From assembly GCF_004114535.1 (NCBI RefSeq), contig NZ_LBJC01000014.1, positions 62,001 through 126,000 of the forward strand: DNA of 64,000 nt. The letters are read 5' to 3'. Made by a program: the position numbers and the translations under genes. Source of the DNA: Bradyrhizobium nanningense (GTDB lineage: Bacteria; Pseudomonadota; Alphaproteobacteria; Rhizobiales; Xanthobacteraceae). How positions within the stretch are numbered: the stretch's first letter is position 1; every line of letters starts with the position of its first letter. The notes beneath the pieces were generated by a model. That model made no database searches. It had not been told where the DNA came from and saw only the letters and a program-made list of their open reading frames with translations. Shown one piece after another: positions 32,052 through 41,870 of the stretch.

Positions 32052-35000
32052 ATGATTTGCCAGGCGTGCCAGTCGACGATCGATCCGAGCGATAGCTGGT
32101 GTCGCAAATGCGGGGCACCGCTCGGGCAGCGCGTTGATCCCGATAATGAGCGGAGATTTGTGACGATCCTCCGCGCCGACGTCATCGATTCGACCGGTCT
32201 CGTTGCCGAGTTGGGACCCGAAGAGGCCGTCTCGCGCCTGGAGCCGGCCTTGGCGGCTATGAGGGGCGCGGTACGGCAGTTCGGCGGCATCGTCAGCAAG
32301 GAGCTTGGCGACGGGCTAGCCGCGGTGTTTGGTGCCCCAATCGCAGACGATAACCATGCGCCGCTGGCTTGCCATGCCGCGATCGAACTCGTCCGGCGCG
32401 TCGCGAGCCTGGGCGATCCCGGACTTAAGGTGCGCGTTGGACTCCATTCCGGCCATGTCGTCGCCTACATGGTCGCCAGTGAGTTCTCCAAGGTCTACGA
32501 GATAGGCGGTCCCGCGCAGCACTTGGCCGCACGGCTGGAGGCGGCGGCAGAGGCGAACCAGATTTACGTGTCCGAAGCCTGCCAGAGCCTTGCGGATGGA
32601 CATGTCCGCTTTGAGTTTCTGGGCCCCAAGGTGCTGCGCGGCTTCAATGAGCCCCTGCCGGTCTACAGGATTATGGGCGCGAGTGACCTGTCGAGCTGGC
32701 GTGTTCGACGGGCGCGGAGCATCTCCCGGTTCGTCGACCGCACCACGGAGCGCACCCTGCTGGCGCGCGCTGCCGAAGGAACGAGCGAGATCCGCCAGAC
32801 GGTTCTGCTGTTGGGCGATGCCGGTATCGGGAAGTCGCGGCTGGCGCATGAATTCGGGCAGGGCCTGCGGGCCGACGGCTGGAGCCTGGTCGCCGCCGAG
32901 TGCAGCCCCAACCTTCAAGGAGCGCCGTTCAGCACGCTCAAGCGCGTGTTGCTTCCGATCCTGGAGGCGGTTGCAAAGGATCCCGATGATCCTGCCGATC
33001 CTCGTAAGGACTTACCCGCGATTCAGCAGTGCGCACTCGATGCGGTGCTCGATTTTCCCATATCCGATCCGCAGTGGAACGACCTGGAGCCCGATGCCCG
33101 CAGACGCGCGATTTCCGATGCGAGCTGCGCAATCGTCGAAGGTATGGCCCATCGCCAGCGCACAGTGCTTCTGATCGAGGACTTGCACTGGATCGATCGA
33201 GCGAGCGACATGGTCGTGGCCATGATCGCTTCGTTACGAACGCCAGGTCTTTTGGTGCTTCTCACCACGCGGCCGGATGGCATGCCGGTCTGGATCGCCA
33301 GTTGTCACGCGGAAGTCGTTGCGATGCGGCCCCTCGACGACGATTCGGGATTGGCCATGCTGGCGGACATGCTCGGTCCTTCCGAGACGAATGCCGATCT
33401 CAAGCATCGGATCATTTCTCATACGTCCAACGTTCCCCTTTTCATCGAGGAGGTTTGCCGTGGGCTGAAGGATAGTGGAACGCTTCGCGGTCAGTGGGGT
33501 GACCTGGCTCTCGTGCGCCCCATTGATGAACTCGGTATCCCCGCTAGCATCCAAGGCGTGATCGCGGCGCGGCTTGATCGCGTGTCGAAGCAAGAGCGTT
33601 CCATTCTCCAGATTGCCGCAACGCTAGGTCCGCGGTCGAGCGAAGTGATGCTGCGGAAGGTCGCCGGGCTGCCTGAAGACGCGTTGCAGAATCGCCTTTC
33701 TACTCTCGATCGCGCTGAACTGCTGGTCAGGATCGATAGCGAGCTGGAGGACGCTCTCGAGTTTCGGCATGAGATGGTTCGTCAGGTGACCTACGATTCG
33801 ATGGTCGAAAAGGTGCGCGAGAATTTACATGCACGCGTTGTGACCGCACTTGAGAACGACGAAGCATGGCGCGATGCTCCCGAGAGACTGTGCTATCACG
33901 CGACACAAGCGAAGGATTGGCAGAAGGCGTTTAGCCATGGGAGAAGCGCGGCGCGAAAATGTCTGGTGCGCTCGGCTTACGCGGACGCCGCCGACTACTT
34001 CGAAATCGCGATGAACTCGCTCGATAAGACTCCGATGACTCGGTCGCGCGAGGCGGATGCCGTTGATCTCCGAATGGAGGCGCGGATGGCTTTCATGTGG
34101 TCTGGCTGCGTTGCTCGGGCGTTGGAGCTTGGAAATGAAGCCGAGCAGCGAGCCGACGCAATCAATGACGTCGGCCGTAAAGTCGCGGCCATGACGGTGA
34201 GGGCGAGTGCGCAGAACTTCTACGGAACGCCGAGCGAGGCTGTTGCCATCGGCGAGGCCGTCGTGCGCCTGGCGGCGGAGTGGGGCAATCAGGGGTGGAG
34301 CAATCTGGCGCAATATGGTCTCGGGCAGGCTTATTTCGTCGCCGGCCGTTACCATAGCGCCGAAAAACTGTTGGCCGCGGTTCGCGCCCGATTGCTCGAC
34401 CCAGAGGCCCATGCCCCTATCGGAACGACTCCAAAATACCTCCTCCTCCTCTGCTGCATGATGAGCAGCATCACCCACACCGTCATGGGCGAGCTTGAGG
34501 CCGCCGAGCAGCTCCAGCAACAGGCTGCCGCGATCGCCGAGGAGACCGGGCGGCCCTACGACCGCGTCGCAGCCGCCTATAGCGGCGGCTGGCTGATGCT
34601 CGGCCAGGGCGATCCCGCCGCGGCAGCCGCCATTCTCGAAGACGGCTTTGTGCTGGCGCAGAAGCACGGCATCCGGCTGTTCGTGCCGGTGCTCGCCTGT
34701 CACCTCGGCATGGCCTATCTGGAGCAGGGGCTGTTCGAGCGGGCGCGCGGCATGCTGACGGAAGCGCGCGAGGAGGCGAAGGCGGTCGGCTACACCTCGG
34801 CGGTGCTGCGCAGCTTGATCTACCTGGCGCTCGCGACCTGGCGTCTCGGCGAGGCGAAGGCGGCGCAGACCATGCTGCGCGAGGCGCGCAACACCGCGCG
34901 ACAGCAGGGGTTTTCCGGGCTCGAGGCCGAGGCCCTGTTCGGCGAAGCCGTCGTGACGCCTGTTACCAGCGAGGACAACAAGGCGGCCGTCCTCGCGTCC

Positions 35001-35108
35001 TTGCGCGCGGCGATCGCCATCGCCTCCGAAAGCGGCGCGCGGCCGCTCCAGTGCAAGGCGGAGGCGATGCTGGCCGGGATGCTCGCCCGGGGCAATGAGC
35101 TGAGCTGA
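32052..35108 (+). CDS. Class III adenylate/guanylate cyclase with zinc ribbon, AAA-type ATPase and TPR region
   Basis: A 1018-aa multidomain signalling protein. Residues 1-25: zinc ribbon (C3, C6, C17, C20). Residues ~35-215: class III cyclase domain with FVTILRADVIDSTGL (first metal Asp), KELGDGLAAVFGAP (second Asp) and HLAARLEAA, where His replaces the usual transition-state Asn but the Arg is kept. Residues ~235-560: ATPase with Walker A GDAGIGKSR (K261) and Walker B VLLIEDLHWID. The remaining ~450 residues are helical TPR-like repeats. It is probably cytoplasmic and ATP-regulated; cNMP production is plausible but reduced by the Asn-to-His change, which is common in this subfamily. The last third looks more GC3-rich than the first two thirds. 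Confidence 0.88.
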   Translation: MICQACQSTIDPSDSWCRKCGAPLGQRVDPDNERRFVTILRADVIDSTGLVAELGPEEAVSRLEPALAAMRGAVRQFGGIVSKELGDGLAAVFGAPIADDNHAPLACHAAIELVRRVASLGDPGLKVRVGLHSGHVVAYMVASEFSKVYEIGGPAQHLAARLEAAAEANQIYVSEACQSLADGHVRFEFLGPKVLRGFNEPLPVYRIMGASDLSSWRVRRARSISRFVDRTTERTLLARAAEGTSEIRQTVLLLGDAGIGKSRLAHEFGQGLRADGWSLVAAECSPNLQGAPFSTLKRVLLPILEAVAKDPDDPADPRKDLPAIQQCALDAVLDFPISDPQWNDLEPDARRRAISDASCAIVEGMAHRQRTVLLIEDLHWIDRASDMVVAMIASLRTPGLLVLLTTRPDGMPVWIASCHAEVVAMRPLDDDSGLAMLADMLGPSETNADLKHRIISHTSNVPLFIEEVCRGLKDSGTLRGQWGDLALVRPIDELGIPASIQGVIAARLDRVSKQERSILQIAATLGPRSSEVMLRKVAGLPEDALQNRLSTLDRAELLVRIDSELEDALEFRHEMVRQVTYDSMVEKVRENLHARVVTALENDEAWRDAPERLCYHATQAKDWQKAFSHGRSAARKCLVRSAYADAADYFEIAMNSLDKTPMTRSREADAVDLRMEARMAFMWSGCVARALELGNEAEQRADAINDVGRKVAAMTVRASAQNFYGTPSEAVAIGEAVVRLAAEWGNQGWSNLAQYGLGQAYFVAGRYHSAEKLLAAVRARLLDPEAHAPIGTTPKYLLLLCCMMSSITHTVMGELEAAEQLQQQAAAIAEETGRPYDRVAAAYSGGWLMLGQGDPAAAAAILEDGFVLAQKHGIRLFVPVLACHLGMAYLEQGLFERARGMLTEAREEAKAVGYTSAVLRSLIYLALATWRLGEAKAAQTMLREARNTARQQGFSGLEAEALFGEAVVTPVTSEDNKAAVLASLRAAIAIASESGARPLQCKAEAMLAGMLARGNELS

Positions 35109-35250
35109 CCCTGCACCCGATCAGATCCGCGATATTGTCGCCGCGGGTGCCGACCTGCCCGACTCGTCAAATGAATCTCGCAGTCAAATCAGTCGGGTAG
35201 CTACTGTGCATGGGGTTGTTCTCGCGCTTTTTGCAGCGCGGCCCCGTGCC

Positions 35251-36363
35251 TCACGCCAGAAACGCGCGGAACCGGCGCAGCGCGATCACGAAGAAGACGC
35301 CGCCGATCACCGTGAGTGCGACGAGCTGCGGCCACACCGCCTCCAGGCCCGCGCCGCGGAACAGGATCGCCTGTGCCAGCATCACGAAATGCGTGTTGGG
35401 CGCCGCCAGCATGATGTCCTGAACGAATTGCGGCATGCTCTCCCGCGGCGTCATGCTGCCCGACAGCGTCTGCAGCGGCAGCAGGATCATGATCAGCAGC
35501 ATGCCAAATTGCGGCATCGATCCGGCGACGGTGGCAAGAAAGATGCCCATGCTGGTGGTGGCAAACAGCTGCAGCGCAGCGCCGACGAGGAACAGCGCCA
35601 GCGAGCCGTCGATCGTCACCTGCAGCCATCCCTTGACCACGAAGGCGATCGACAGCGCTGAGGCGACCAGCACTACCGCGCCCATCGACCAGACCTTGCT
35701 CACCATGATCTCCCAGGGCGTGACCGGCATCACCAGGAGGTGCTCGATCGTGCCGTGCTCGCGCTCGCGGATCAGCGCCGCGCCGGTCAGGATGATCGAG
35801 AGCATGGTGATCGAGGTGATCACGTGGTCGATGGCGCCGAACCAGGATTTCTTCAGTTCCGGATTGAACCGCGCCCGCAGCGCCAGCTCGACCGGCACGG
35901 TCTGGGTATCGCGCGCGCGGGCCAGGAATTCGGCGATTTCCGCGCTGACGATCTGCTCGATATAGCCGCCGCCGTTGAATGCCTGCGAGATCCGCGTCGC
36001 ATCGACGTTGAGCTGGATGCTGGGCGATTTGCGCGCCAGCAGGTCGCGCTGGAAGTCGGGCGGGACGTCCAGCGCGAAGGTGTCGAGGCCGGCGTCCATC
36101 CTCCGGTCCATCTCGTATTGCGAGATCAGGCGCGGCTCGGAGAAATAGGGCGGCGTGAACGCCATCTCGATGCGGGTCGAGATCGGTGAATGGTCTTCGT
36201 CGACGACCGCGATCGCGGCGCGGTTCAACGTTTCCGGCAGCGCCCTTGCGCCGGCATAAACCGCCAGCGTGAAGGAATAGACGATCAGCACGAGCAGCAT
36301 GGGGTCACGCACCAGGCCGCGCAATTCCTTGATGCCGAGCTGGAGCACGTTGTCGAAGCGCAT
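35251..36363 (-). CDS. ABC-2 type permease (YhhJ-like)
   Basis: A 370-aa permease. An N-terminal helix (LVLIVYSFTLAVYAGA) is followed by a ~130-residue periplasmic domain, then five helices including the ABC-2 motif region REREHGTIEHLLVMPVTPWE. This is the DrrB/YhhJ-type membrane subunit layout. It starts two bases after the stop of the ATPase-permease gene, making it the third gene of an operon ordered like E. coli yhiI-rbbA-yhhJ. It probably completes the export channel. The substrate is unknown. Confidence 0.88.
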   Translation of the reverse strand: MRFDNVLQLGIKELRGLVRDPMLLVLIVYSFTLAVYAGARALPETLNRAAIAVVDEDHSPISTRIEMAFTPPYFSEPRLISQYEMDRRMDAGLDTFALDVPPDFQRDLLARKSPSIQLNVDATRISQAFNGGGYIEQIVSAEIAEFLARARDTQTVPVELALRARFNPELKKSWFGAIDHVITSITMLSIILTGAALIREREHGTIEHLLVMPVTPWEIMVSKVWSMGAVVLVASALSIAFVVKGWLQVTIDGSLALFLVGAALQLFATTSMGIFLATVAGSMPQFGMLLIMILLPLQTLSGSMTPRESMPQFVQDIMLAAPNTHFVMLAQAILFRGAGLEAVWPQLVALTVIGGVFFVIALRRFRAFLA

Positions 36364-36365
36364 GG

Positions 36366-39137
36366 TCAGCGGGCCTGTTTCTTCAGCAGCATCGCGCCGG
36401 CAATCACCAGGACGGGGGCCATGATGGCGAGCGCCAGGAGATCGTTGTGGAGGGTGTCGAACGCCAGGCCCTTGGAGAAGGTGCCGCGCGAGATCGTGAC
36501 GAAATAGGTGGTGGGATAGAGCCGCCCGATCACGGCACCAAGTCCCTGGAGCGAGGACACCGGATCGATCAGCCCGGAATACTGGATGGCCGGAATCAAC
36601 GTGACCAGAACGGTGCCGAACAAGGCCGCGATCTGGCTGTTCATGAAGGCCGAGATCACCAGCCCCATGCCGGTCGTCGCCGTGACGTAGAGCAGCGCGG
36701 CGAGCGCGTAGGTCGGAAAGCTCCCGGTAAACGGCACCCGGAAGACGACGAGGGCAAAGCCGACCAGGAGGAGGAAGTTGCCGAACGCCAGCACGACATA
36801 GGGCAGCTGCGTGCCGAGCAGGAATTCCAGCCGCGTCACCGGCGTCACGTAGAAATTGACGATCGAGCCGAGCTCCTTCTCGCGCACCACAGCGAGCGCG
36901 GCGAGCACCGCCGGAATCATGACCAGCAGCAGCGGGATGATGCCCGGCGCCATGGCGACGACGCTGATGACGTTAGGATTGTAGCGATAGCGCATCTGGA
37001 GCTGAAAGGCGCCGGCGATCGCCGCCTCGCCATAGAGCTCGCGGCCCTTTTGCGCGAGCCAGGTGGCGTGGATCGCCTGGGCGTAGGAGCGCAACGTTTC
37101 GGCCCGCGTCGGATTGGCGCCGTCGACCCAGGCGCCGATCTCGACATGGCGGCCGCGGCTGACGTCGCGGCCAAAGCCCGGCGGCAGCTCGATGGCGAGG
37201 CCGATCTCGCCGGCGCGCATGCGGCGGTCGAGATCGGCATAGTCGATGATCGGCGACTTCTCGGTGAAATAGCGCGAGCCCGCGATCTGCAGGCTGTAGT
37301 CGCGGCTGATCGCGCTGTCGTCGCGGTCGAGCACGGCAAAGGTCAGGTTCTCGACGTCCATGCTGATGCCGTAGCCGAGCACGAACAGCAGCAGCACGCT
37401 GCCGAGAATCGCGAGCGTGGCGCGGATCGGATCGCGCCGCAGCTCGAGCGCTTCGCGCCGGGAATAGGCGAGCATGCGGGTCGGGCTGAACGTCATGCCA
37501 CGCTTGCGCGGCGCCGCTGTCGTCTCGGCCGCCACGGCCGGTCCGGTTGCCGGCTGGCTGTCGGTGTCCGGGGTGTCGGCGATCGCCTCTTCCAGGCAGG
37601 CGATGAAGGCCTGCTCCAGCGTCGCGGTGCTGCGCGCAGCCACGATCGCGGCAGGCGTGTCCGACGTCAGCACCTTGCCGGCATGCATCAGCGAGACCCG
37701 GTCGCAGCGCTCGGCTTCGTTCATGAAATGGGTCGAGACGAAGATGGTGACGTTGTCCTTGCGCGAGAGCTCGGCGAGGATCTGCCAGAAGCGGTCGCGC
37801 GCGACCGGATCCACGCCGGAGGTCGGCTCGTCGAGGATGAGGATGTCGGGCGCATGGATCATCGCGACCGCCAGCGACAATCGCTGCCGCAGCCCGAGCG
37901 GCAACGCATCGGGCAGGGCATCGGCGACGTCGGCGAGATCGAATCGCGCGATCATCTCGGCGATGCGCGGGGCGATGGTCTGCGCCGGCAGCTCGAACAG
38001 CCGCGCATGCAGATCGAGATTTTGCGCGACCGTGAGTTCCGAATAGAGCGAAAAGCCCTGCGACATGTAGCCGATGCGCCGCCGCACCGACATGTCGCCA
38101 GCATCGATGGTGTTGCCGAACAGCCGCGCGGTGCCCTCGCTCACCGGCAGGAGGCCGGTCAGCATCTTCATGGTCGTGGTCTTGCCGCATCCGTTCGAGC
38201 CGAGGAAGCCGAAGATCTCGCCCTTCCTGATGCGGAAACTGACGTCGTCGACGGCGACGAAGCCGTTGAACCGCCGGGTCAGGTGATCGGCCTCGATCGC
38301 GATCTCGTCATGGCCATCGCTCCGCGGCGGGATGACGACATCGGCATGATTGCGACGTTCCGCATCGGGCAAAAGGCGGATGAAGGCCTCATCGAGCGTA
38401 TCGGCTCCGGTTTGCTGCTTCAGTTCGGCGGGCGTTCCGGTCGCCAGCACGCGGCCGGCATTCATCGCGATCAGGAAGTCGAACTGCGCGGCCTCTTCCA
38501 TGTAGGCGGTCGAGACGATCACGCTCATGCCGGGCCGGCTGTCGCGGATCGAAGCGATCAATTCCCAGAACTGGCGGCGCGACAGCGGATCGACGCCGGT
38601 TGTCGGCTCGTCCAGGATCAAGAGCTCGGGATCGTGGATCAGCGCGCAGCATAGGCCGACCTTCTGCTTCATGCCGCCGGAGAGATTTGCCGCGGGCCGG
38701 TCGGCGAAAGGCGTCAGCCCCGTGTCGCGCAGCAAGCCGGCGATCCGCCTGTTCCGCTCGGCCTTGTCGTGTCCGAACAGGCGGCCGAAGAAATCGATGT
38801 TCTCGAACACCGACAGCGTCGGATATAGGTTCTTGCCGAGCCCCTGCGGCATGTAGGCGATGTCGGGACAGACGTTGCGGCGATGGCGCGCGCTCGCCAT
38901 GTCGCCGCCGAGCACGTGGATTTGCCCCTGCTGGATCGTGCGGGCGCCGGCGATCAGCGAGAGCAGGCTGGATTTGCCGACACCGTCGGGGCCAATCAAT
39001 CCGACCATGCCGCCGGACGGGAGGTCGAGCGTGATGGCTTCCAGTGCGCGGGTGCTGCCGTAGCTCAAGCCCACGTCGTCGAGATGCACCACGCTGCCGC
39101 GCCCGGCAGGTAGCTCGGCTGCGGCCCTCGGGCTCAT
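36366..39137 (-). CDS. Fused double-ATPase/permease ABC exporter (RbbA-like)
   Basis: A 923-aa fusion. NBD1 (residues ~20-240) has [11 protein letters not shown], signature [12 protein letters not shown] and Walker [17 protein letters not shown]2 (~290-510) has [12 protein letters not shown], a degenerate signature [12 protein letters not shown] and [13 protein letters not shown]. The C-terminal ABC-2 permease (~560-923) has six helices and [20 protein letters not shown]. This is the RbbA architecture. The ATG at 39137 is chosen because it overlaps the TGA of the adaptor gene (ATGA), implying coupling. It likely pairs with the HlyD adaptor and second permease to export a hydrophobic or toxic compound; a ribosome role, as claimed for E. 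coli RbbA, cannot be judged. Confidence 0.92.
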   Translation of the reverse strand: MSPRAAAELPAGRGSVVHLDDVGLSYGSTRALEAITLDLPSGGMVGLIGPDGVGKSSLLSLIAGARTIQQGQIHVLGGDMASARHRRNVCPDIAYMPQGLGKNLYPTLSVFENIDFFGRLFGHDKAERNRRIAGLLRDTGLTPFADRPAANLSGGMKQKVGLCCALIHDPELLILDEPTTGVDPLSRRQFWELIASIRDSRPGMSVIVSTAYMEEAAQFDFLIAMNAGRVLATGTPAELKQQTGADTLDEAFIRLLPDAERRNHADVVIPPRSDGHDEIAIEADHLTRRFNGFVAVDDVSFRIRKGEIFGFLGSNGCGKTTTMKMLTGLLPVSEGTARLFGNTIDAGDMSVRRRIGYMSQGFSLYSELTVAQNLDLHARLFELPAQTIAPRIAEMIARFDLADVADALPDALPLGLRQRLSLAVAMIHAPDILILDEPTSGVDPVARDRFWQILAELSRKDNVTIFVSTHFMNEAERCDRVSLMHAGKVLTSDTPAAIVAARSTATLEQAFIACLEEAIADTPDTDSQPATGPAVAAETTAAPRKRGMTFSPTRMLAYSRREALELRRDPIRATLAILGSVLLLFVLGYGISMDVENLTFAVLDRDDSAISRDYSLQIAGSRYFTEKSPIIDYADLDRRMRAGEIGLAIELPPGFGRDVSRGRHVEIGAWVDGANPTRAETLRSYAQAIHATWLAQKGRELYGEAAIAGAFQLQMRYRYNPNVISVVAMAPGIIPLLLVMIPAVLAALAVVREKELGSIVNFYVTPVTRLEFLLGTQLPYVVLAFGNFLLLVGFALVVFRVPFTGSFPTYALAALLYVTATTGMGLVISAFMNSQIAALFGTVLVTLIPAIQYSGLIDPVSSLQGLGAVIGRLYPTTYFVTISRGTFSKGLAFDTLHNDLLALAIMAPVLVIAGAMLLKKQAR

Positions 39138-40201
39138 CTCGTCAGCTTGATGTTGAGATTGCCGGGCCATTGCGCCGCCGGATCGAGCTGCACATAGGCC
39201 ATGCCGGGAAGGCCGGTCTTCACCTGCTCGATGTGCTGGCGCAGCAGGTCGGGCGCGATATGCGCCTTGATGCGGAACATCAGCTTCTGGCGTTCTTCCT
39301 CGGTCTCGACGGTCTTGGGCGTGAATTGCGCGACGTCGGCGACGAAGGTGGCTTTTGCGGGGATCACGTATTGCGGGATGGCGTCGAGCACGAGGCGGAC
39401 CTCGGCGCCGATTGCGACGCGGCCGGCGTCGGCCGTCGGCAGGAAGAACGTCATGTAGACGTCGCCGAGATCGACCATGTTGAGGACACGGCCGCCGGCG
39501 GCGAGCACCTCGCCGGGCTGCGACACGCGATACTGCACGCGGCCGTCGCGCGGCGCCTTCAGCACGCTGTCATTGAGGTCGGCATTGATGCTCTCGATCG
39601 CGGCCTTCGCGGCGTCGACCGCGGCGCCGGCGTCGATCACCATGGCGCGGGCGGAGCTGATCGCCGCTTCCGATGCTGCGACCTGAGCGTGCGACGCGGC
39701 GAGCGCCGCCTTTGCCGTGGCGTTGGCGGAACGGTCGTCGTCCAGAACCTGCTGCGACACCGCGCTGGTCCTGATCAATTGTTCGGAGCGATCGAGCTTG
39801 CGGCTCGTGGTGTCGAGCTGGGCAACGCGCTGGTCGACCACGGCCTCGGCGGCCTTGCGTTCGGCCTCGCGCTGGTTCACCAGGCTCTTGGCGGTCTCGA
39901 CATTGATCGCCGCGCGTTGAAGCTGCGCCTCGGCCTGGCGGTGCTGCGCCTGCAATTGCTCGGTGTCCATGCGGGCCAGAACCTGGTCTGCGCGGACGAA
40001 GTCGCCTTCGCCCACCAAAATCTCGCGGATCCGGCCCGGCGTCTTGGTCGCGATGTCGATCTCGACCGCTTCGATACGGCCGTTGCCGCGGGCGAAGCCC
40101 GCCGGCAATGTGTTGGTATCGCGGTGCTGCCAGTAGTAATAGCCGCCGCCTGCAACGAGGACGACGATCGCGGCGATGACGCGACCCGGAGTGAAGTTCA
40201 T
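39134..40201 (-). CDS. HlyD-family periplasmic adaptor (YhiI-like)
   Basis: A 355-aa membrane-fusion protein: N-terminal anchor ([17 protein letters not shown]), biotinyl-lipoyl-like halves around [20 protein letters not shown] and [20 protein letters not shown], a long coiled-coil hairpin of alternating Ala/Glu/Gln between them, and a beta-barrel end. It bridges the inner-membrane exporter to an outer-membrane channel. ATG 40201 gives a normal start just before the anchor; the frame also extends to 40303, and neither has a clear ribosome-binding site. First gene of the three-gene export operon. Confidence 0.9.
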   Translation of the reverse strand: MNFTPGRVIAAIVVLVAGGGYYYWQHRDTNTLPAGFARGNGRIEAVEIDIATKTPGRIREILVGEGDFVRADQVLARMDTEQLQAQHRQAEAQLQRAAINVETAKSLVNQREAERKAAEAVVDQRVAQLDTTSRKLDRSEQLIRTSAVSQQVLDDDRSANATAKAALAASHAQVAASEAAISSARAMVIDAGAAVDAAKAAIESINADLNDSVLKAPRDGRVQYRVSQPGEVLAAGGRVLNMVDLGDVYMTFFLPTADAGRVAIGAEVRLVLDAIPQYVIPAKATFVADVAQFTPKTVETEEERQKLMFRIKAHIAPDLLRQHIEQVKTGLPGMAYVQLDPAAQWPGNLNIKLTR

Positions 40202-40309
40202 CTGTTCAAAACGCCGTGCGGCGGCGCCCATTGTTGAGAGACTTACGCCCGGCCCGCTGGTCGCGGGGAAGGGCGGCCTCAACATTGCAGCGAAATTTTG
40301 CATCGCAAC

Positions 40310-40323
40310 TTGATGCAGATCAG
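40310..40323. promoter_or_regulatory. FNR/FixK-like half-perfect box upstream of the export operon
   Basis: TTGAT-GCAG-ATCAG differs from the FixK/FNR consensus TTGAT-N4-ATCAA at one base. It lies about 110 bases upstream of the adaptor start and overlaps a TGCATC/GATGCA inverted repeat (40299-40317). The match is short enough to be chance. Confidence 0.3.
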
Positions 40324-40452
40324 ACGGCGGCGCGGGGCGTCCCTGCCTTTATTTTGGGCTGCGCGGCGTCGTTGCCGCTCGTCCGCCCGGATGGGTCAAG
40401 CGGACGAGCAGGGCTTGCGGAACGGATTACGATCGGCTCGATCCGGGCCGCC

Positions 40453-41655
40453 TCATTTCACCAGCGGGCAGCCGCCATCTCTAAGCGGGCGAAACGCCTG
40501 GTCGGCAGGAACCTCGGCGAGCAGCTTGTAGTAATCCCACGGCCCCTTCGATTCCTCCGGCTTCTTCACCTGGAACAAGTACATGCTGTGCACCATGCGG
40601 CCGTCCTCGCGCAGGGTGCCGTTGTCGGTGAAGGCGTCGCGCACCGGCAGTTCGCGCATCTTCGCCATCACCGTCTTGGTGTCGCGGGTGCCGGCCGCCT
40701 GGACCGCCTTGAGGTAATGCAGCGTCGCGCTGTAGGTGGCGGCCTGGTTCATCGTCGGCATGCGCTTGACGCGTTCGAGGAACCGCTTGCCGAAGGCGCG
40801 GGTCTTGTCGTTGAGATCCCAGTAATAGGCCTCGGCGATGATCAGGCCTTGCGCGAGCTTCAGCCCTAAGCTGTGCACATCGGAGATGAACATCACGATC
40901 GCGGCCAGGTTCTGGCTACCCCCGACGATGCCGAATTCGCCAGCCTGCTTGATCGCATTGATGGTGTCGCCGCCGCCATTGGCGAGGCCGATGATCTTGG
41001 CCTTGGAAGCCTGGGCCTGGAGCAGGAACGAGGAGAAATCCGCCGTATTGAGCGGATGCTTGACGCTGCCCAGCACCTTGCCGCCCGCAGCCTTGACGAC
41101 ATCGCCGGTGTCGCGCTCGACCGAATGGCCGAACACGTAGTCGGCGGTGAGGAAGAACCAGGTGTCGCCGCCGTTCTTGACGATGGCGCTGCCGACGGTG
41201 TGCGCGTTGGCGTAGGTGTCGTAGGTCCAGTGCGCGGTATAGGGCGAGCAGGATTTTCCCGTGATGTCGGAGCTCGCCGCGTCCGTCACGATCATGATCT
41301 TCCCGTATTGCTTCGACAGCTCCATCACCGCAAGCGCGGTCGCCGAAGTCGGAAGGTCGATGATCATGTCGACGCCTTCGGTCTCCCACCATTTGCGCGC
41401 GATGGTCGAGGCGACGTCGGGCTTGTTGAGCACGTCGGCCGAGACCATGTCGATCGGCTTGCCGAACATCTGGCCGCCGAAATCCTCGATCGCCATCTTG
41501 GTCGCCTCGACATTCCCCATGCCGCCGATGTCGGAATAGACGGAGGAGAAGTCGGAGAGCACTCCGATCCTGAGCGGCGCCTGCTGGGCATGAGAAGGGC
41601 AGATGGCAAAGGCAGCGAGTGCAGCCGCAAAGGCGGCGCACATAATCCGGCACAT
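40453..41655 (-). CDS. Periplasmic substrate-binding protein, branched-chain amino acid/aromatic type (Peripla_BP_6)
   Basis: A 400-aa secreted binding protein. The signal peptide MCRIMCAAFAAALAAFAICP ends near SHAQQA. The mature part starts RIGVLSDFSSVYSDIGG, the usual opening of LivK-like Peripla_BP_6 proteins, and continues with DMIIDLPTSATALAVMELSK and GDTWFFLTADYVFGHSVE. GGGGGA precedes the start. No permease or ATPase genes accompany it. It is divergent from an acyl-CoA ligase gene, hinting that the ligand is a carboxylate activated by that ligase. Confidence 0.9.
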   Translation of the reverse strand: MCRIMCAAFAAALAAFAICPSHAQQAPLRIGVLSDFSSVYSDIGGMGNVEATKMAIEDFGGQMFGKPIDMVSADVLNKPDVASTIARKWWETEGVDMIIDLPTSATALAVMELSKQYGKIMIVTDAASSDITGKSCSPYTAHWTYDTYANAHTVGSAIVKNGGDTWFFLTADYVFGHSVERDTGDVVKAAGGKVLGSVKHPLNTADFSSFLLQAQASKAKIIGLANGGGDTINAIKQAGEFGIVGGSQNLAAIVMFISDVHSLGLKLAQGLIIAEAYYWDLNDKTRAFGKRFLERVKRMPTMNQAATYSATLHYLKAVQAAGTRDTKTVMAKMRELPVRDAFTDNGTLREDGRMVHSMYLFQVKKPEESKGPWDYYKLLAEVPADQAFRPLRDGGCPLVK

Positions 41656-41773
41656 GGTGTTTCCCCCAATATTATAGTTGGTGCACGTCTCCAGACTTGC
41701 TGCTCCGGAGTGTCAATTCTTGCGTGTTGACGCCGCGCAGGCCGGTTGATTTGACGCAGGCAATCGCGCCGAC

Positions 41774-41802
41774 TACGTTTGCGTATACGCAGAATACGTT
41801 TG
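41774..41802. promoter_or_regulatory. Candidate operator in the divergent binding-protein/ligase region
   Basis: Two direct TACGTTTG repeats 21 bp apart (41774 and 41795) flank the perfect palindrome TGCGTATACGCA (41780-41791). They lie 69 bases before the ligase start and 119 bases before the binding-protein start. Two-turn spacing suits cooperative binding. No regulator gene is adjacent. Confidence 0.5.
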
Positions 41803-41870
41803 AATGCGGCGGGCCGACGAGTGCTCAAGCCGCCATACACGCAGAGTAAAGATCCAGGGGGAAGGAAGAC

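Noticed and set aside
36447..38654. 735-codon antisense frame over the RbbA-like gene
   Set aside because: Shadow frame; the minus strand has two complete ATPase domains.
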